Shown piece after piece: positions 8,740 to 17,465 of a DNA stretch of 64,000 nt. The notes beneath the pieces were generated by a model. That model was not told the origin of the DNA, made no database searches, and worked only from the letters and a program-made list of their open reading frames with translations. Made by a program: the position numbers and the translations under genes. How positions within the stretch are numbered: the stretch's first letter is position 1; every line of letters begins with the position of its first letter. Source of the DNA: JAHJQZ01 sp963667595 (GTDB lineage: Bacteria > Pseudomonadota > Alphaproteobacteria > Rhizobiales > Devosiaceae); assembly GCA_963667595.2 (NCBI GenBank), contig CAXXWD010000001.1, positions 372,001 through 436,000 of the forward strand, written 5' to 3'.

Positions 8740-9165
8740 CTACATGGCCGGCGCACCTATGCCATCGGTTCGAGCGAGACGGCGGCACGCCGCTCAGGCA
8801 TCAATGTCGAGCGTCACCTGGTGCTGGTCTACGCCATAGCCGGCATGCTGGCGTCCCTGGCCGGTGTTGTTCTATCGGCGCGCGGCCAGACAGCGCAGTC
8901 CGGCATGGGCCTGTCCTATGAACTCGACGCCATCGCCATGGCCGTGATCGGCGGTACCTCGCTGACTGGCGGACGCGGTTCGATCATCGGCACCGTCATC
9001 GGTGCGCTGATCTTCGGACTCATCCTGTCCGGTTTTACCTTCCTTCGTGTCGACGTCTACTACCAGGAGATGCTCAAGGGCGCGATCATCGTCGCCGCGG
9101 TGGTGCTCGATGTCTATCGGCAGGGTCGCTACCGTCTGGCCGAATCGAAAGGGCAGCAGAAATGA
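8740..9165 (+). pseudogene. 5'-truncated ribose-type ABC permease (RbsC-like)
   Basis: Only the C-terminal 140 or so codons survive. From about 8746 the frame reads GRRTYAIGSSETAARRSGIN and continues through VYAIAGMLASLAGVVLSAR and VIGGTSLTGGRGSIIGTVIG, the diagnostic end of RbsC/XylH-type permeases with the last three membrane segments. An in-frame TAG at 8737 and the autotransporter scrap beyond it mark the break. Its stop overlaps the start of the ATPase gene by four bases (ATGA), so these two were once one operon. A GTG at 8821 could in principle start a 114-residue peptide, but the protein would not be functional. Confidence 0.8.
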
Positions 9166-9590
9166 CCGAGACAAGTGAACGCGACGTCGTGCTGCGCACG
9201 CTCGGATTGACCAAGCATTACGGCGGCATCCACGCCCTGGAAGACGCGGATTTTGTTCTCCACCAAGGCGAGCACGTTGCCATCGTCGGCGACAATGGCG
9301 CCGGCAAGTCGACCTTCGTACGCCAGATCACCGGCGTCGAGCAGCCGACCTCGGGCGAGATGTACTTCGGAAACAGCGACAAGCCGACCCATTTCGCCAG
9401 CCCGGTCGACGCGCGTCTTGCCGGGATCGAAACCGTGCATCAGGATCTGGCCCTGGCCGAGGATCTCGATGTGCCTGCCAATGTCTTTCTGGGACGGGAA
9501 CAGTTCGCCCTGAAGCTCGGTCCGTTCTCGATCCTTGCCGACATGTATGGTCCGCCCCGTCCGTGCAAGGGTCGTGATGTGGTGACTTGA
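9162..9590 (+). pseudogene. 3'-truncated sugar ABC transporter ATPase
   Basis: The product opens as a normal ribose/xylose-type ATPase: LRTLGLTKHYGGIHALED, Walker A GDNGAGKS near residue 47, and the Q-loop region HQDLALAEDLDVPANVFLGRE. It then stops after about 142 residues. The signature motif, Walker B and switch histidine are absent. Sequence after about 9545 is unrelated (tail GPPRPCKGRDVVT), consistent with a rearrangement at the edge of the IS debris that follows. With the headless permease it is the remains of an inactivated sugar importer. Confidence 0.8.
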
Positions 9591-9783
9591 GCAGTTGGGT
9601 AAATGTATCCGGCCTCTCGCGAGTGGACCGCTGTTGCGGCCAGGCCATGATAAGATCCGCGCGTATCGTTCTCGAATAATGGTTCGGGCATGAGCCCGTT
9701 TTTTTGCTCAGAGCTTACAACACGCTGATCGACTGTCTCGTCATCACTAATCCTGAACCTCGCAATCGTCGATTGGTCGGCTT

Positions 9784-10197
9784 CAGACGCAGGCAGGATT
9801 CCTGCGTTCGTACAGAGCTCCCGGTCGATTCAGAATAACCCAGGCGATGCGCGCCATCTTGGCGGCCAAGGCAACAACGACTTTGTTCCGGTGCATGCGG
9901 GCCTGGAGGCTATCCAGCCATCCTCCGAGCCGATCACGGGTTCGATCCATGTGGGCGAAGCAGGATCTGGCACCCGTGGATCAGGAGCCGTCGAACATAG
10001 CCGTTTCCTCGCTTGCTGATGTCGAGCAACCTGGTCTTCCCGCCGGTCGAATGCTGTCGAGGAACAAGGCCAAGACACGCCGCCAGATCACGGGCCTTGA
10101 GCAGGTAGAAGACGCTGTCGGCGGCGGCATTGTTGCGCCAATTGCCGCACGAATGGCTTCCAAGAACGGCAGCCAAGTAATCAGGCGATGTCCGCAT
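9784..10197 (-). pseudogene. Remnant of an IS110-family (IS1111-like) transposase, C-terminal part
   Basis: The minus strand encodes the Transposase_20 region: LAACLGLVPRQHSTGGKTRL, ISKRGNGYVRRLLIHG, then after a frameshift near 9930 GGWLDSLQARMHRNKVVVAL and ARIAWVILNRPGALYE, ending at a TGA at 9784-9786. The N-terminal catalytic DEDD domain is missing and the frame is broken, so it is inactive. Confidence 0.8.
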
Positions 10198-10742
10198 CCT
10201 ACCGATTCCGGACGAAACTGACTATCCGAACTGCGCGCTCGCGGACCTCAGATGAGAACTTGTTCGTGGTCTTGCTTATAATGGCCCCTTCTTCTCAGGA
10301 GCGGAGGCCTCCGGTCAAACCGGGACGGTTCAATACAGTGTTCGACCCGCGCCAGGGTGCGCGCGCCTGCTTGACCTGTCCGTCGTCAGGGCGCCCGACT
10401 TCGACGGCGAACAACTAATTTGGGGCGCGTTGCTGACCGTCCGTTCATCCCGAAATCTGTCAATCGGTTTTGGGCCGCTGGGCTGCCGTTGGTTGCATGT
10501 GAACTGACATCAAACTGAGATGAAGGTGGCTGGCAGCAACTCGTTGTGACCGTCGGAAATGCAGCGGAGGTTGAAATTCTTGAAAACGCGAAGTGCATGA
10601 TACACATTGTTTTTTGAGCCGAATGGTCTCAAATTGCTGGTTTTCCTGAACTTCGGGAGAGTCCCACCCTCTCCGCTAGTTTTTATCTTAAATAGCTGTA
10701 TTATATTGTCAAATCAGAATCCTGATTTGACAGCCCCACATC
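10198..10742. other. Non-coding stretch between IS remnants
   Basis: I see no supportable gene here. Short open frames on both strands lack recognisable domains or ribosome sites. The last 100 bp are AT-rich and contain a small palindrome (CAAATCAGAATCCTGATTTG) just before the IS630 element. It is probably decayed mobile DNA. Confidence 0.4.
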
Positions 10743-10758
10743 TAGTCCTTTGAATCAC

Positions 10759-11456
10759 TCAAACTGACGGGTACAATTTTATAAGTTTGATGCGGGCGTG
10801 TTCGTTTGTGAACTGCCAGTTTGCGATGCAGCGTTTGTCGTTGCGCGCTTTTTGCCAGGCGGCGATGTCGCGGATCAATTCGTTCTTGCTGCTGACGCGT
10901 TCTTTCAGGCACTGGCGCGACAGGATTGAAAGTTCTGCTTCGGCCATATTCAGCCACGAACCGTGTTTTGGCGTGTAGTTCCATTCGAACCTGTCGGCGA
11001 TGCGACGGGCTTTGGCGGGTTCGAAGGTCGCGTAAAGCGATGTGGGGCTGTGTGTGTTGAGATTGTCCTGGACCAGCACGATCTTGTCGGCATCGGCAAA
11101 ATGGATGTCGGCGAGTTCGGCAAGAAAGTGTGCGTACTCGTTTGCGCCGCGATGGTCTGTGACCTTGAGGTGCCGCACCCCTTCAAGCGGGGCAAAGGCC
11201 ATGAATACACTGGCCGTTCCTGCGCGCTTGTACTCATAATCGTGCCGGGCGATGCGCCCCGGTTTCATGGGGATAGGTAAACGCGTGGCGCCGACCAGTT
11301 GCTTAGCCGCTTCGTCGAGGCAGACCAGTGGACGCTTGGGATCACGTGGGCGCTGGTAGATCGCCAACACGTTCTCCATGGCCGCGACAAAGGCCGCGCT
11401 CTGTTTTGGCGGGATTACCCAATATCGGCTTCGGTGAGGCTTAAGTTCGTTTTTTT
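10759..11456 (-). CDS. IS630-family transposase, second frame (DDE catalytic part)
   Basis: This frame carries the DDE_3 catalytic domain. CLDEAAKQL gives the first Asp, VQDNLNTHS the second, and NYTPKHGSWLNMAEAELS the final Glu region. It is open from the slippage point at 11450-11456 to the TAG near 10759. It has no good start of its own, and an ATG at 11379 lies after the conserved YWVIPPKQSAAFVAAMENV segment, so production by frameshift from the upstream frame is the likely mechanism. Confidence 0.85.
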
Positions 11457-11894
11457 AAGCGCGCGCCCAATCGTGTTGAAATGCGCCGCCTCAACGATGT
11501 TCAGTTCGACAACCTTGTCCGCCAGAAGCCGAATGGTCCAGCGCGCATGGCCTTCCGGCGGCTCGGAGCACGCCAGCGCGATCAGCCGGGCCTCCGCTTC
11601 GCCGTCGAAAATGCGCCTGACAGCGGGATGAAGACGCTGCTTGCGGGCGAAGACCGCCTCCATCCCTTCCATCACGAAGGTCTCGCGCACGCGCGCGACC
11701 GTAGACGGCGATGTCTCCAGACTTTGGCAGATCGCCCGATCCGTCCAACCCTCGCCACACGGCCCCTTGTCGGCTTTCAACAGGATGCGCGCCTTGGTGT
11801 TCGCGCGTGCTGGCAATGTGCCTTTCCTGACCTTCGACAAAAGCGCCTCGCGCTCGTCCAACGTCAGCTCAACCACATATCGTTTGTTCGTCAA
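11415..11894 (-). CDS. IS630-family transposase, first frame (N-terminal HTH part)
   Basis: Encodes 159 residues starting MTNKRYVVELTLDEREALLS, with the helix-turn-helix GWTDRAICQSLETSPSTVARVRE and a second DNA-binding segment up to GRALKKTNLS. In this frame translation ends at 11415. In the minus-one frame from the A7 run at 11450-11456 the reading continues KKNELKPHRSRYWVIPP into the catalytic frame. The full transposase is therefore made only by frameshifting. Confidence 0.85.
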   Translation of the reverse strand: MTNKRYVVELTLDEREALLSKVRKGTLPARANTKARILLKADKGPCGEGWTDRAICQSLETSPSTVARVRETFVMEGMEAVFARKQRLHPAVRRIFDGEAEARLIALACSEPPEGHARWTIRLLADKVVELNIVEAAHFNTIGRALKKTNLSLTEADIG

Positions 11895-12186
11895 AACCCT
11901 TCTCCTTAATGCTCAAATCAGCACCAAGAGAATCAGCTCGCTTAACAAATCTCAACTGGTCTTTTTAACTGGTGCAAGGCACTAGGCCCACTTCCCAGTG
12001 TGTTCAACTGATCGAAGTCACCGAGCTTGCCGTTGGTTGTTGCACCAACTCTCTGTCTAGCCTTGCCATTCTGAGGCGAATCGATCCAATAGGCGTCTTG
12101 TTGCAGCGCATTGAAGCGCGCGACTTTCACATAACTCAGGCGCAAGACGTGCCTCCCAAGTCCGCTTTGGCGGAGGGAGCATGCTT

Positions 12187-12552
12187 ATGTCGACCGAGCC
12201 TACCCATTTCAAAACTGACCTACTTGGCACGCCAACCAAACCGGACGGGTCGAAGATCGCGTCAAAGCGCAAGAGGCGCATTCCATCTCGGTCGAGCGCT
12301 GCCGACGCGAAGTCTCCACTTTCTCCCACCTCCGCACCAAATGCTGCGTCCATTCCGATTGATGAGCGCTATCTCACCGTTGGGGAAGTCGCCAAAAGGT
12401 TTGGCGTGTCTCGGCCGACTATCTGGCGCTGGGCCAAGGCGGGCGGCTTTCCTAGTCCGTTCGAGGTTTCATCCGGTACCACGCGCTGGCGCCTGTCCGA
12501 TCTTCGGGCATTCGAAGCCAAGCTCCCCATCAAGCCAAGGCGTGAAGCATGA
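12187..12552 (+). CDS. AlpA/MerR-like DNA-binding protein (probable excisionase or element regulator)
   Basis: A 121-residue protein with a Ser/Lys-rich tail of about 55 residues at the N-terminus followed by an AlpA/MerR-like winged helix: LTVGEVAKRFGVSRPTIWRW, AGGFPSPF, TTRWRLSDLRAFE. Proteins of this type act as excisionases or regulators of integrated elements. GGAGGG at 12172-12177 favours the ATG at 12187; one at 12181 is possible. A CCTCC motif 20 bp upstream can pair with this ribosome site. Its stop overlaps the next start (ATGA), so it is coupled to the following HTH gene and integrase. Confidence 0.75.
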   Translation: MSTEPTHFKTDLLGTPTKPDGSKIASKRKRRIPSRSSAADAKSPLSPTSAPNAASIPIDERYLTVGEVAKRFGVSRPTIWRWAKAGGFPSPFEVSSGTTRWRLSDLRAFEAKLPIKPRREA

Positions 12553-12878
12553 GCCGCTCTTATGGTGCGGTTCGGCCAAAAAGGAACCTCGTCTACTCCG
12601 TCGAGGACGTACTCACCCTCTACGACATCACGCGCAACACGCTGACCAATTGGCTCAAGGCCGGGTTGCGGCCGGTCGATGAACGGCGACCGCAATTGTT
12701 CAGAGGTGCAGAACTCACTCGTTTTCATGCGGACCGCGCGCTCTCGAATAGACAGCACCTTCGCGCGGGAGAGTTCAAATGCACGCGGTGCAAGGCGCGT
12801 GTCGTTCCGAACATCGGCACTCTTCAGATTGATGTCAGCCGGCGAGGCGGTTTTTTTCGCTCGTGCCAGTTGTCCTGA
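12549..12878 (+). CDS. HTH protein with half of a zinc ribbon; frame ends at a T7 run
   Basis: The 109 residues contain a MerR-like helix-turn-helix (YSVEDVLTLYDITRNTLTNW), an R-P-Q-L-F-R-G segment, and the cysteine pair CTRC near residue 77. After a run of seven T at 12851-12857 the frame ends quickly, while the next frame continues ARASCPECGALIVR, which supplies a second CxxC. The two halves look like one zinc ribbon split by a plus-one (or minus-two) shift, which could be a mutation, a sequencing slip or a programmed event. It starts four bases inside the AlpA-like gene. Confidence 0.65.
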   Translation: MSRSYGAVRPKRNLVYSVEDVLTLYDITRNTLTNWLKAGLRPVDERRPQLFRGAELTRFHADRALSNRQHLRAGEFKCTRCKARVVPNIGTLQIDVSRRGGFFRSCQLS

Positions 12879-14172
12879 GTGCGGAGCACTGATCGTCCGG
12901 CTATTGGATGCACCGACATGCACCGCCCATAAATCCTGTATCGAAACCAGTACCAGCCTGTACGCGCTACACGAAGAAGAGGAGCTGCCCCAGGCTGGTA
13001 TTGGGACAAACGCGAAGGTTCCATGCTCGGAATCCGTAGTCTGGAACGCCGAAAACGAACACATCATCCATGCGTATCAGGTCTATTGCGGCAAATACGC
13101 CGTTCAGACGCGTGACGCGCATCTGGCTGCAATCCGTGCGTTTGAACATCATTTCGACCTGAAGAGCTTCCGGCAAGTCAAGCCGGACCATGCGGACAGA
13201 TTCCGGCAGGAACTGGCGCGACATGGCCGAGAAAAATCCTCTCGCAGCACCATCCGGCATCAGGCTTCGCAGGTCGCGGCGTTCTTCAAGTGGCTCGTCG
13301 ATCAGGACGGCTATCGCCAGATGAACTACTCGATCCCGGCCCATTTCGAACTGTCGCGCGAGAGTGCCGCGAAAGCCCTTCAGCCTGCGGACCGACCTGT
13401 CCCTACGATGGAGATGCTGCTGGAGGTCATCACCGCCATGCGCACGCAGAGCCTCATGCAGAGGCGCGATCAGGCGGTCATCGCTATCACCTGTCTGTTC
13501 GGCACGCGCGCCAATGCGACGGCATCCCTCCATCTGGATGACCTCGGTGAGGACCTGTCAAAACTCCGCCAGGACGCGACGCGGATGCGGATCAAGAACA
13601 GCAAGAGCCAGGTCACGGTCCGCTTTCCAGTCGATGAGGCTTTTCGGGAACCGCTCAGGATCTGGGTCGATGAAATGCGGGCGCTGGGCTTGAGAGGCGA
13701 CGATGCCCTGTTCCCACCGGACAAGGCGCTGGAGAATTCTAGGCAGTTCAGGCTCGAGGCGCACGCACCTGTTGCACCATGGTCCACGGAAGAAGGCGTT
13801 CGTCGCGCCTTTCAGCGCGGGTGCGAGGCAGCAGGTGTCGACTACATCAATCCGCATGCTGTTCGCCATGCGTTGGTGGCGCTCAGTCGCAACCTCTGCC
13901 GCTCCTTAGCCGAAGAGCAGACATGGTCGCACAATCTCGGCCATGCCGACATTCAGGTCACCCGCAGCCATTATGCCAAGATGACCGATGCGCAACGCGA
14001 CGAGGTTTTCCACACACTCGGCAATCGAGACCAAACGCCAGAAGACGACAAGGAACTGTTGCTCCGCTACCACGAGCACCTGCTTTTGCCTGGAACGCCG
14101 GAATTCGAACGGGCAGAGCGCTTGTTTGAGAAGCGCAGGAAGGCCCGGTCGAAATTCTACCGTGATGATTAG
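12679..14172 (+). CDS. Tyrosine-type site-specific integrase
   Basis: The frame is open from 12679, but the part before about 12858 overlaps the HTH gene and is unlikely to be translated. From there it carries CPECGALIVR and then, from about 13030, the integrase proper: an N-terminal SAM-like core-binding domain (HIIHAYQVYCGKYAVQTRD) and a catalytic domain with the first Arg in FGTRANATASLHLDDL, the HxxR box in NPHAVRHALVALSR, and the tyrosine in LGHADIQVTRSHYAKM. No strong internal start is visible; a TTG at 12904 is one option. With the two small DNA-binding genes it forms an integration module, but I found no att repeats. Confidence 0.82.
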   Translation: MNGDRNCSEVQNSLVFMRTARSRIDSTFARESSNARGARRVSFRTSALFRLMSAGEAVFFARASCPECGALIVRLLDAPTCTAHKSCIETSTSLYALHEEEELPQAGIGTNAKVPCSESVVWNAENEHIIHAYQVYCGKYAVQTRDAHLAAIRAFEHHFDLKSFRQVKPDHADRFRQELARHGREKSSRSTIRHQASQVAAFFKWLVDQDGYRQMNYSIPAHFELSRESAAKALQPADRPVPTMEMLLEVITAMRTQSLMQRRDQAVIAITCLFGTRANATASLHLDDLGEDLSKLRQDATRMRIKNSKSQVTVRFPVDEAFREPLRIWVDEMRALGLRGDDALFPPDKALENSRQFRLEAHAPVAPWSTEEGVRRAFQRGCEAAGVDYINPHAVRHALVALSRNLCRSLAEEQTWSHNLGHADIQVTRSHYAKMTDAQRDEVFHTLGNRDQTPEDDKELLLRYHEHLLLPGTPEFERAERLFEKRRKARSKFYRDD

Positions 14173-14302
14173 GTTGCGGGTGGTAAAATTGGGGACGCAA
14201 GTAGTCGTCACAGAAACACTCCGCGAGCGGTGGCTTCGCGCCCCATGTCGGCCGTTCGGCAGCCTTAAGGCACGCCTGTAAGCTGCCGTCTGTTCATACT
14301 GC

Positions 14303-14896
14303 CTATTGATCGGCCACCGCCGCATCGTTCCGGGGATTGAGGAAATCCGCGACGACGGCTTCGATGCATTGGCGCAATTGATTGTCCGGCATTTTCCTAC
14401 GCCGGTTTTCGCCAAGCAGGATCGTGACGCCGTAAACAAGAATCCTGGCACGGGTCGTTTCCGTCGCTGTCTGGTCCCTGGCAATCAATTTCACCATCTG
14501 GTCGATCAGCAGGTCCATCTTTGCCGACAGATCCGGCCGCACAGCGAAGCGATCGAAATACACCAGATTGCTGATTTGCCGATGCGTGACGCCGATCTCG
14601 ATCAGGGCGCGGCAAGTGGCGCCGCTCTGTTCGGCTTTCGGCAGCTGTTTGAGTTCGGTCACGGCCTGTTCGGTATCGGCAAGGACGGGCGCCAACAATG
14701 CGTCGATAATGTCGTCACGGGATTTGAAGTGATAAAAGATTGCGGCCTTCGAGACACCGAGCCTGTCGGCGATCATTTGAACAGACGTGCCGGATATCCC
14801 TCTTTCCCTGAAGAGTCCCGCTACGGCTTTCAGCAACCTTTCCCGCCCCCCTCGTGTACGTTTCTTGGACTCCAGATCAGGGTCGGGCGCAATCAT
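14303..14896 (-). CDS. TetR-family transcriptional regulator
   Basis: A 197-residue regulator. The TetR DNA-binding domain reads RERLLKAVAGLFRERGISGT, then IADRLGVSKAAIFYHFKSRD. The C-terminal half is a ligand-binding helical bundle. The ATG at 14896 has AGGAG six bases upstream; a TTG start at 14917 would include the ribosome site and is unlikely. It is divergent from a membrane-protein gene, with a palindromic operator between them, so it probably represses that gene and itself. Confidence 0.92.
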   Translation of the reverse strand: MIAPDPDLESKKRTRGGRERLLKAVAGLFRERGISGTSVQMIADRLGVSKAAIFYHFKSRDDIIDALLAPVLADTEQAVTELKQLPKAEQSGATCRALIEIGVTHRQISNLVYFDRFAVRPDLSAKMDLLIDQMVKLIARDQTATETTRARILVYGVTILLGENRRRKMPDNQLRQCIEAVVADFLNPRNDAAVADQ

Positions 14897-14935
14897 GTGA
14901 CACTCCTCGTTTGACAACAGGCATAGGCGGATTAA

Positions 14936-14953
14936 ACTGACCGATCGGTAAGT
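14936..14953. promoter_or_regulatory. TetR-type palindromic operator
   Basis: ACTGACCGATCGGTAAGT is an 18-bp inverted repeat with one mismatched pair, of the kind bound by TetR/AcrR-type repressors. It sits midway between the divergent starts at 14896 and 14983, so one bound dimer could control both genes. Confidence 0.8.
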
Positions 14954-14982
14954 TACACCTCATGCGTGAGGGGTCAAAGCAT

Positions 14983-15735
14983 ATGTACGACCAATTGATG
15001 GCCGCCTTCCGGTTGGACAATACGGCACTTCTCATCGCAGCGGCGCTGGCCTTTGCGTTCGGATATATCGAATACATCTACAGCTTTGCTCTGGTGCTGC
15101 ACGAGAAGAAGGCTCCCTTCCCGATCTGGATGCATACCTTCTATCTCGCTCATGACGCCAGCTGGGCGGTGATCCTGTTCTGGGCGGCAGCGACGCATGG
15201 CTGGCACTGGTTCTTTGTCGGAGCATCCATTGCCCTGTTCATCTGGACCGTGTTCGAACTTTTCAACATCTACATGGCCGTCACGGCCGAACGTCAGGAA
15301 ATCTGGGAAGACTACTACAAGGCCGATGTCACCCTAGCCCAGGCGCTGACGAATGTCGGGCTTCAGGTCGCGGGCTTTGTCTGCTTTGTGAACCTTCTCA
15401 TTCAGTTCATGGGTGAAGGCAGCTTCCTGCAGTGGGTCATGCTCACCAACGTGGTCATGGCGGTTGGCCCTGGCGTGCTGTGGATGCGGCACGGCCGGCA
15501 GGACAACAGCCGCTTCGGCGCCAGCATGGGGTTGGCGATTGTCATCGTTCTCGGGACGATAAACACCTTCATTCCCGGCAGCATGTGGGCGCAGGTCATG
15601 CCCGAGGTCTTCGGTACGGCGTGGATTTATACTTCTGGTGTCGTTTTCACCGGTGTCGCGCTGTTCAATCTGCACAATCTGTCCAGGCTCCCGCCGAAAA
15701 CACCACTGCCCGGTCAGAAAAACCCGATTTGGTAA
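14983..15735 (+). CDS. Polytopic inner-membrane protein of unknown function
   Basis: About 250 residues with seven likely transmembrane helices, beginning ALLIAAALAFAFGYIEYIY, then HTFYLAHDASWAVILFWAA, and ending in a polar tail RLPPKTPLPGQKNP. Conserved-looking charged residues inside or next to helices (E in GYIEYIY, H and D in YLAHDASW, E in VFELFNIYMAV) hint at an enzyme or carrier. The seven-helix pattern recalls membrane terpene cyclases of the PaxB type, but I cannot confirm that. GAGGGG precedes the ATG at 14983 by ten bases. It is divergent from the TetR gene and probably its main target. Confidence 0.7.
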   Translation: MYDQLMAAFRLDNTALLIAAALAFAFGYIEYIYSFALVLHEKKAPFPIWMHTFYLAHDASWAVILFWAAATHGWHWFFVGASIALFIWTVFELFNIYMAVTAERQEIWEDYYKADVTLAQALTNVGLQVAGFVCFVNLLIQFMGEGSFLQWVMLTNVVMAVGPGVLWMRHGRQDNSRFGASMGLAIVIVLGTINTFIPGSMWAQVMPEVFGTAWIYTSGVVFTGVALFNLHNLSRLPPKTPLPGQKNPIW

Positions 15736-15950
15736 TGGAAGAACAAAAAATGTCCGAGGTTACCTGCTCAGGCTTGACCGGAGCGCACGCCCCCGAGGCA
15801 GCGACCGGGTCACGAACTCAGAGATCAAGAAAGGTATCTGCAAGGATGTCGAAGATCAGGTCGCCAAACGCCCATGTTTTATTTTCGTAAACGTGTTTTC
15901 GTGACTATCGGAAGCGTGATCTTTTCTCGATTTGCGACAGGAGCGCGGCT

Positions 15951-16883
15951 TTGACTGGGCCCAAAATCGGATTGGTACTTGGCAGCGGCGCAGCACGCGG
16001 ATGGTCACATATCGGTGTCATCGAGACCCTTTTGTCCGCAGGCATCGTGCCGGACATCATTTGCGGAACATCGATAGGTGCATTGGTTGGCGGAGTCTAT
16101 GCGAGCGACCGACTGGCCCAACTCAAGGAATGGGCCCTTGGCGCCGACTGGCGAACGGTCGCGTCCTTTGTCGATATCAATCTGACGAGTGGCGGTGTCG
16201 TCGAAGGCTCGCGCATCGTCAACTGGCTCGAGTCGCTGGGTATCGCGTCCGAGATCGAACAGACGCGCGTTCCATTCGCCGCCGTCGCGACCGATCTTGT
16301 CGCCGACCGGGAAATCTGGTTGAAAAAAGGATCGCTCAAACAGGCGATACGGGCATCCATCGCACTTCCGGGCATATTCAGTCCACAACGCATCGACGAT
16401 CGTTGGCTGGTCGACGGCGGATTGATGAATCCAATTCCGGTATCCCTTTGCCGCGCGATGGGGGCGGACTTCATCATCGCGGTCAGTCTGAATGAGGACA
16501 CGCTTGGCCGCCGACTTGCCGAGACCACAAGAACGCCAGCGCTGAAGAAGAACAAAGCGCCCGCCGATCGACCGAACATGGCCGATCTTTTAAGGTCGCT
16601 CCCCGGTTCCCTTCAAAAGCAAATCACCGAGTTCCGGCTGTTTGGACAACCTGGCGGCACCCCCGCCTATTTCGACGTTCTGGTCGGTTCCATCGACATC
16701 ATGCAGGATCATATCATTCGTTCCCGTCTGGCTGGCGAACCGCCGCATATGCTGATCGGGCCGCAGGTCGCGGATATCGGGGTCATGGATTTTCACAAGG
16801 CCGCGGACGGGATCAAGGCAGGCGTTTTGGCAACCGAACTGGCGCTCCCGACGATTGAACTCAAGCTGAAACGCGGCTTTTAG
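15951..16883 (+). CDS. Patatin-like phospholipase (RssA family)
   Basis: A 310-residue cytoplasmic lipid hydrolase of the RssA/NTE type. It has the oxyanion-hole motif in GLVLGSGAARGWSHIGVIE, the nucleophile serine in CGTSIGALVGG, and the catalytic Asp in WLVDGGLMNPIP. The start is TTG at 15951 with AGGAG about ten bases upstream; no nearby ATG is in frame before the catalytic motifs. It is separated by 215 bp from the membrane protein upstream, on the same strand. A link to that gene is possible but not shown. Confidence 0.92.
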   Translation: MTGPKIGLVLGSGAARGWSHIGVIETLLSAGIVPDIICGTSIGALVGGVYASDRLAQLKEWALGADWRTVASFVDINLTSGGVVEGSRIVNWLESLGIASEIEQTRVPFAAVATDLVADREIWLKKGSLKQAIRASIALPGIFSPQRIDDRWLVDGGLMNPIPVSLCRAMGADFIIAVSLNEDTLGRRLAETTRTPALKKNKAPADRPNMADLLRSLPGSLQKQITEFRLFGQPGGTPAYFDVLVGSIDIMQDHIIRSRLAGEPPHMLIGPQVADIGVMDFHKAADGIKAGVLATELALPTIELKLKRGF

Positions 16884-16980
16884 CGGCGAGTTGCACAGGC
16901 TTTTGGGACGCCGATTTGCCCCGGTGATTGCCCGCGTTTATGGGGCAACACGGGTCATTATCAGACGGGGTTCCCCGTTT

Positions 16981-17139
16981 CTTCCCTCCCCTTGATGGGG
17001 AGGGTGGCTCGACAAAGTCGAGTCGGGTGGGGTGGAGCCACAGGCACCGAACGTGAGGCCTTACCCCCACCCAGGCTCACAACGGACTTAGCAAGGGCTA
17101 AGTCCTGTTCGCCAACCCTCCCCACAAGGGGGAGGGAAG
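16981..17139. repeat. Intergenic palindromic repeat element
   Basis: The stretch opens CTTCCCTCCCCTTGATGGGG and closes with the inverted counterpart ACAAGGGGGAGGGAAG, with nested inverted pieces inside (GACTTAGCAAGGGCTAAGTC, GCTCGACAAAGTCGAGTC). It lies between the patatin gene and the TetR-RND operon with no open frame. It looks like the dispersed mosaic palindromes common between genes in rhizobial genomes; copy number elsewhere cannot be seen here. The rest of the gap 16884-17465 holds nothing else I recognise. Confidence 0.7.
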
Positions 17140-17439
17140 CCCTGCGACCGCTTTCAACATAAACTGACAGAGTCCAGTTCCGTTTGGTTTTGTACGGGAG
17201 CTTTCCAAAGCCGCTCGATATTTCTCGCCCAGTTGATCTGGCGTCCGCAGCATCAATGTTCGGCGCCACTTGTCGGATAACTTGTTGAAACAAAAGGGAA
17301 GAACGGCCGGCCAACGCCCGGCTGCGCGGCACCATGTCTGCCCTGTTTGGAAAGGTCTGGTTAAGGCTGGTTGCAGCGCACAGGGCGTTTCCGGGTGCGC
17401 CCCTTGACATCAAATCGAGCGCCACTTAGGTGAGAACTT

Positions 17440-17453
17440 AACGAACGTTCAGT
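17440..17453. promoter_or_regulatory. Candidate TetR operator of the RND operon
   Basis: The palindrome GAACGTTC (17443-17450), set within TTAACGAACGTTCAGT, lies 13 bp upstream of the TetR start. TTGACA at 17404 could be the -35 of the promoter. The position would allow the first gene product to repress its own operon. Confidence 0.45.
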
Positions 17454-17465
17454 CAGGATGAAGCC

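Larger units (their letters stand above)
10745..11982 (-). mobile_element. IS630-family insertion sequence, apparently complete
   Basis: The element is flanked by TA dinucleotides at 10743-10744 and 11983-11984, the IS630/Tc1 target. Imperfect terminal inverted repeats start GTCCTTTGAATCACTC at the left and, on the reverse strand, GTGCCTTGCACCAGTT at the right. About 19 of the first 27 positions match when the TA-flanked ends are compared by eye. Inside are two overlapping transposase frames joined by a run of seven A on the coding strand, a classic minus-one slippage site. Confidence 0.85.

Noticed and set aside
15735..15890. 51-codon frame MEEQKMSEVTC... after the membrane protein gene
   Set aside because: An alternative frame in the same stretch looks equally plausible, and neither has a recognised domain; insufficient to call a gene.
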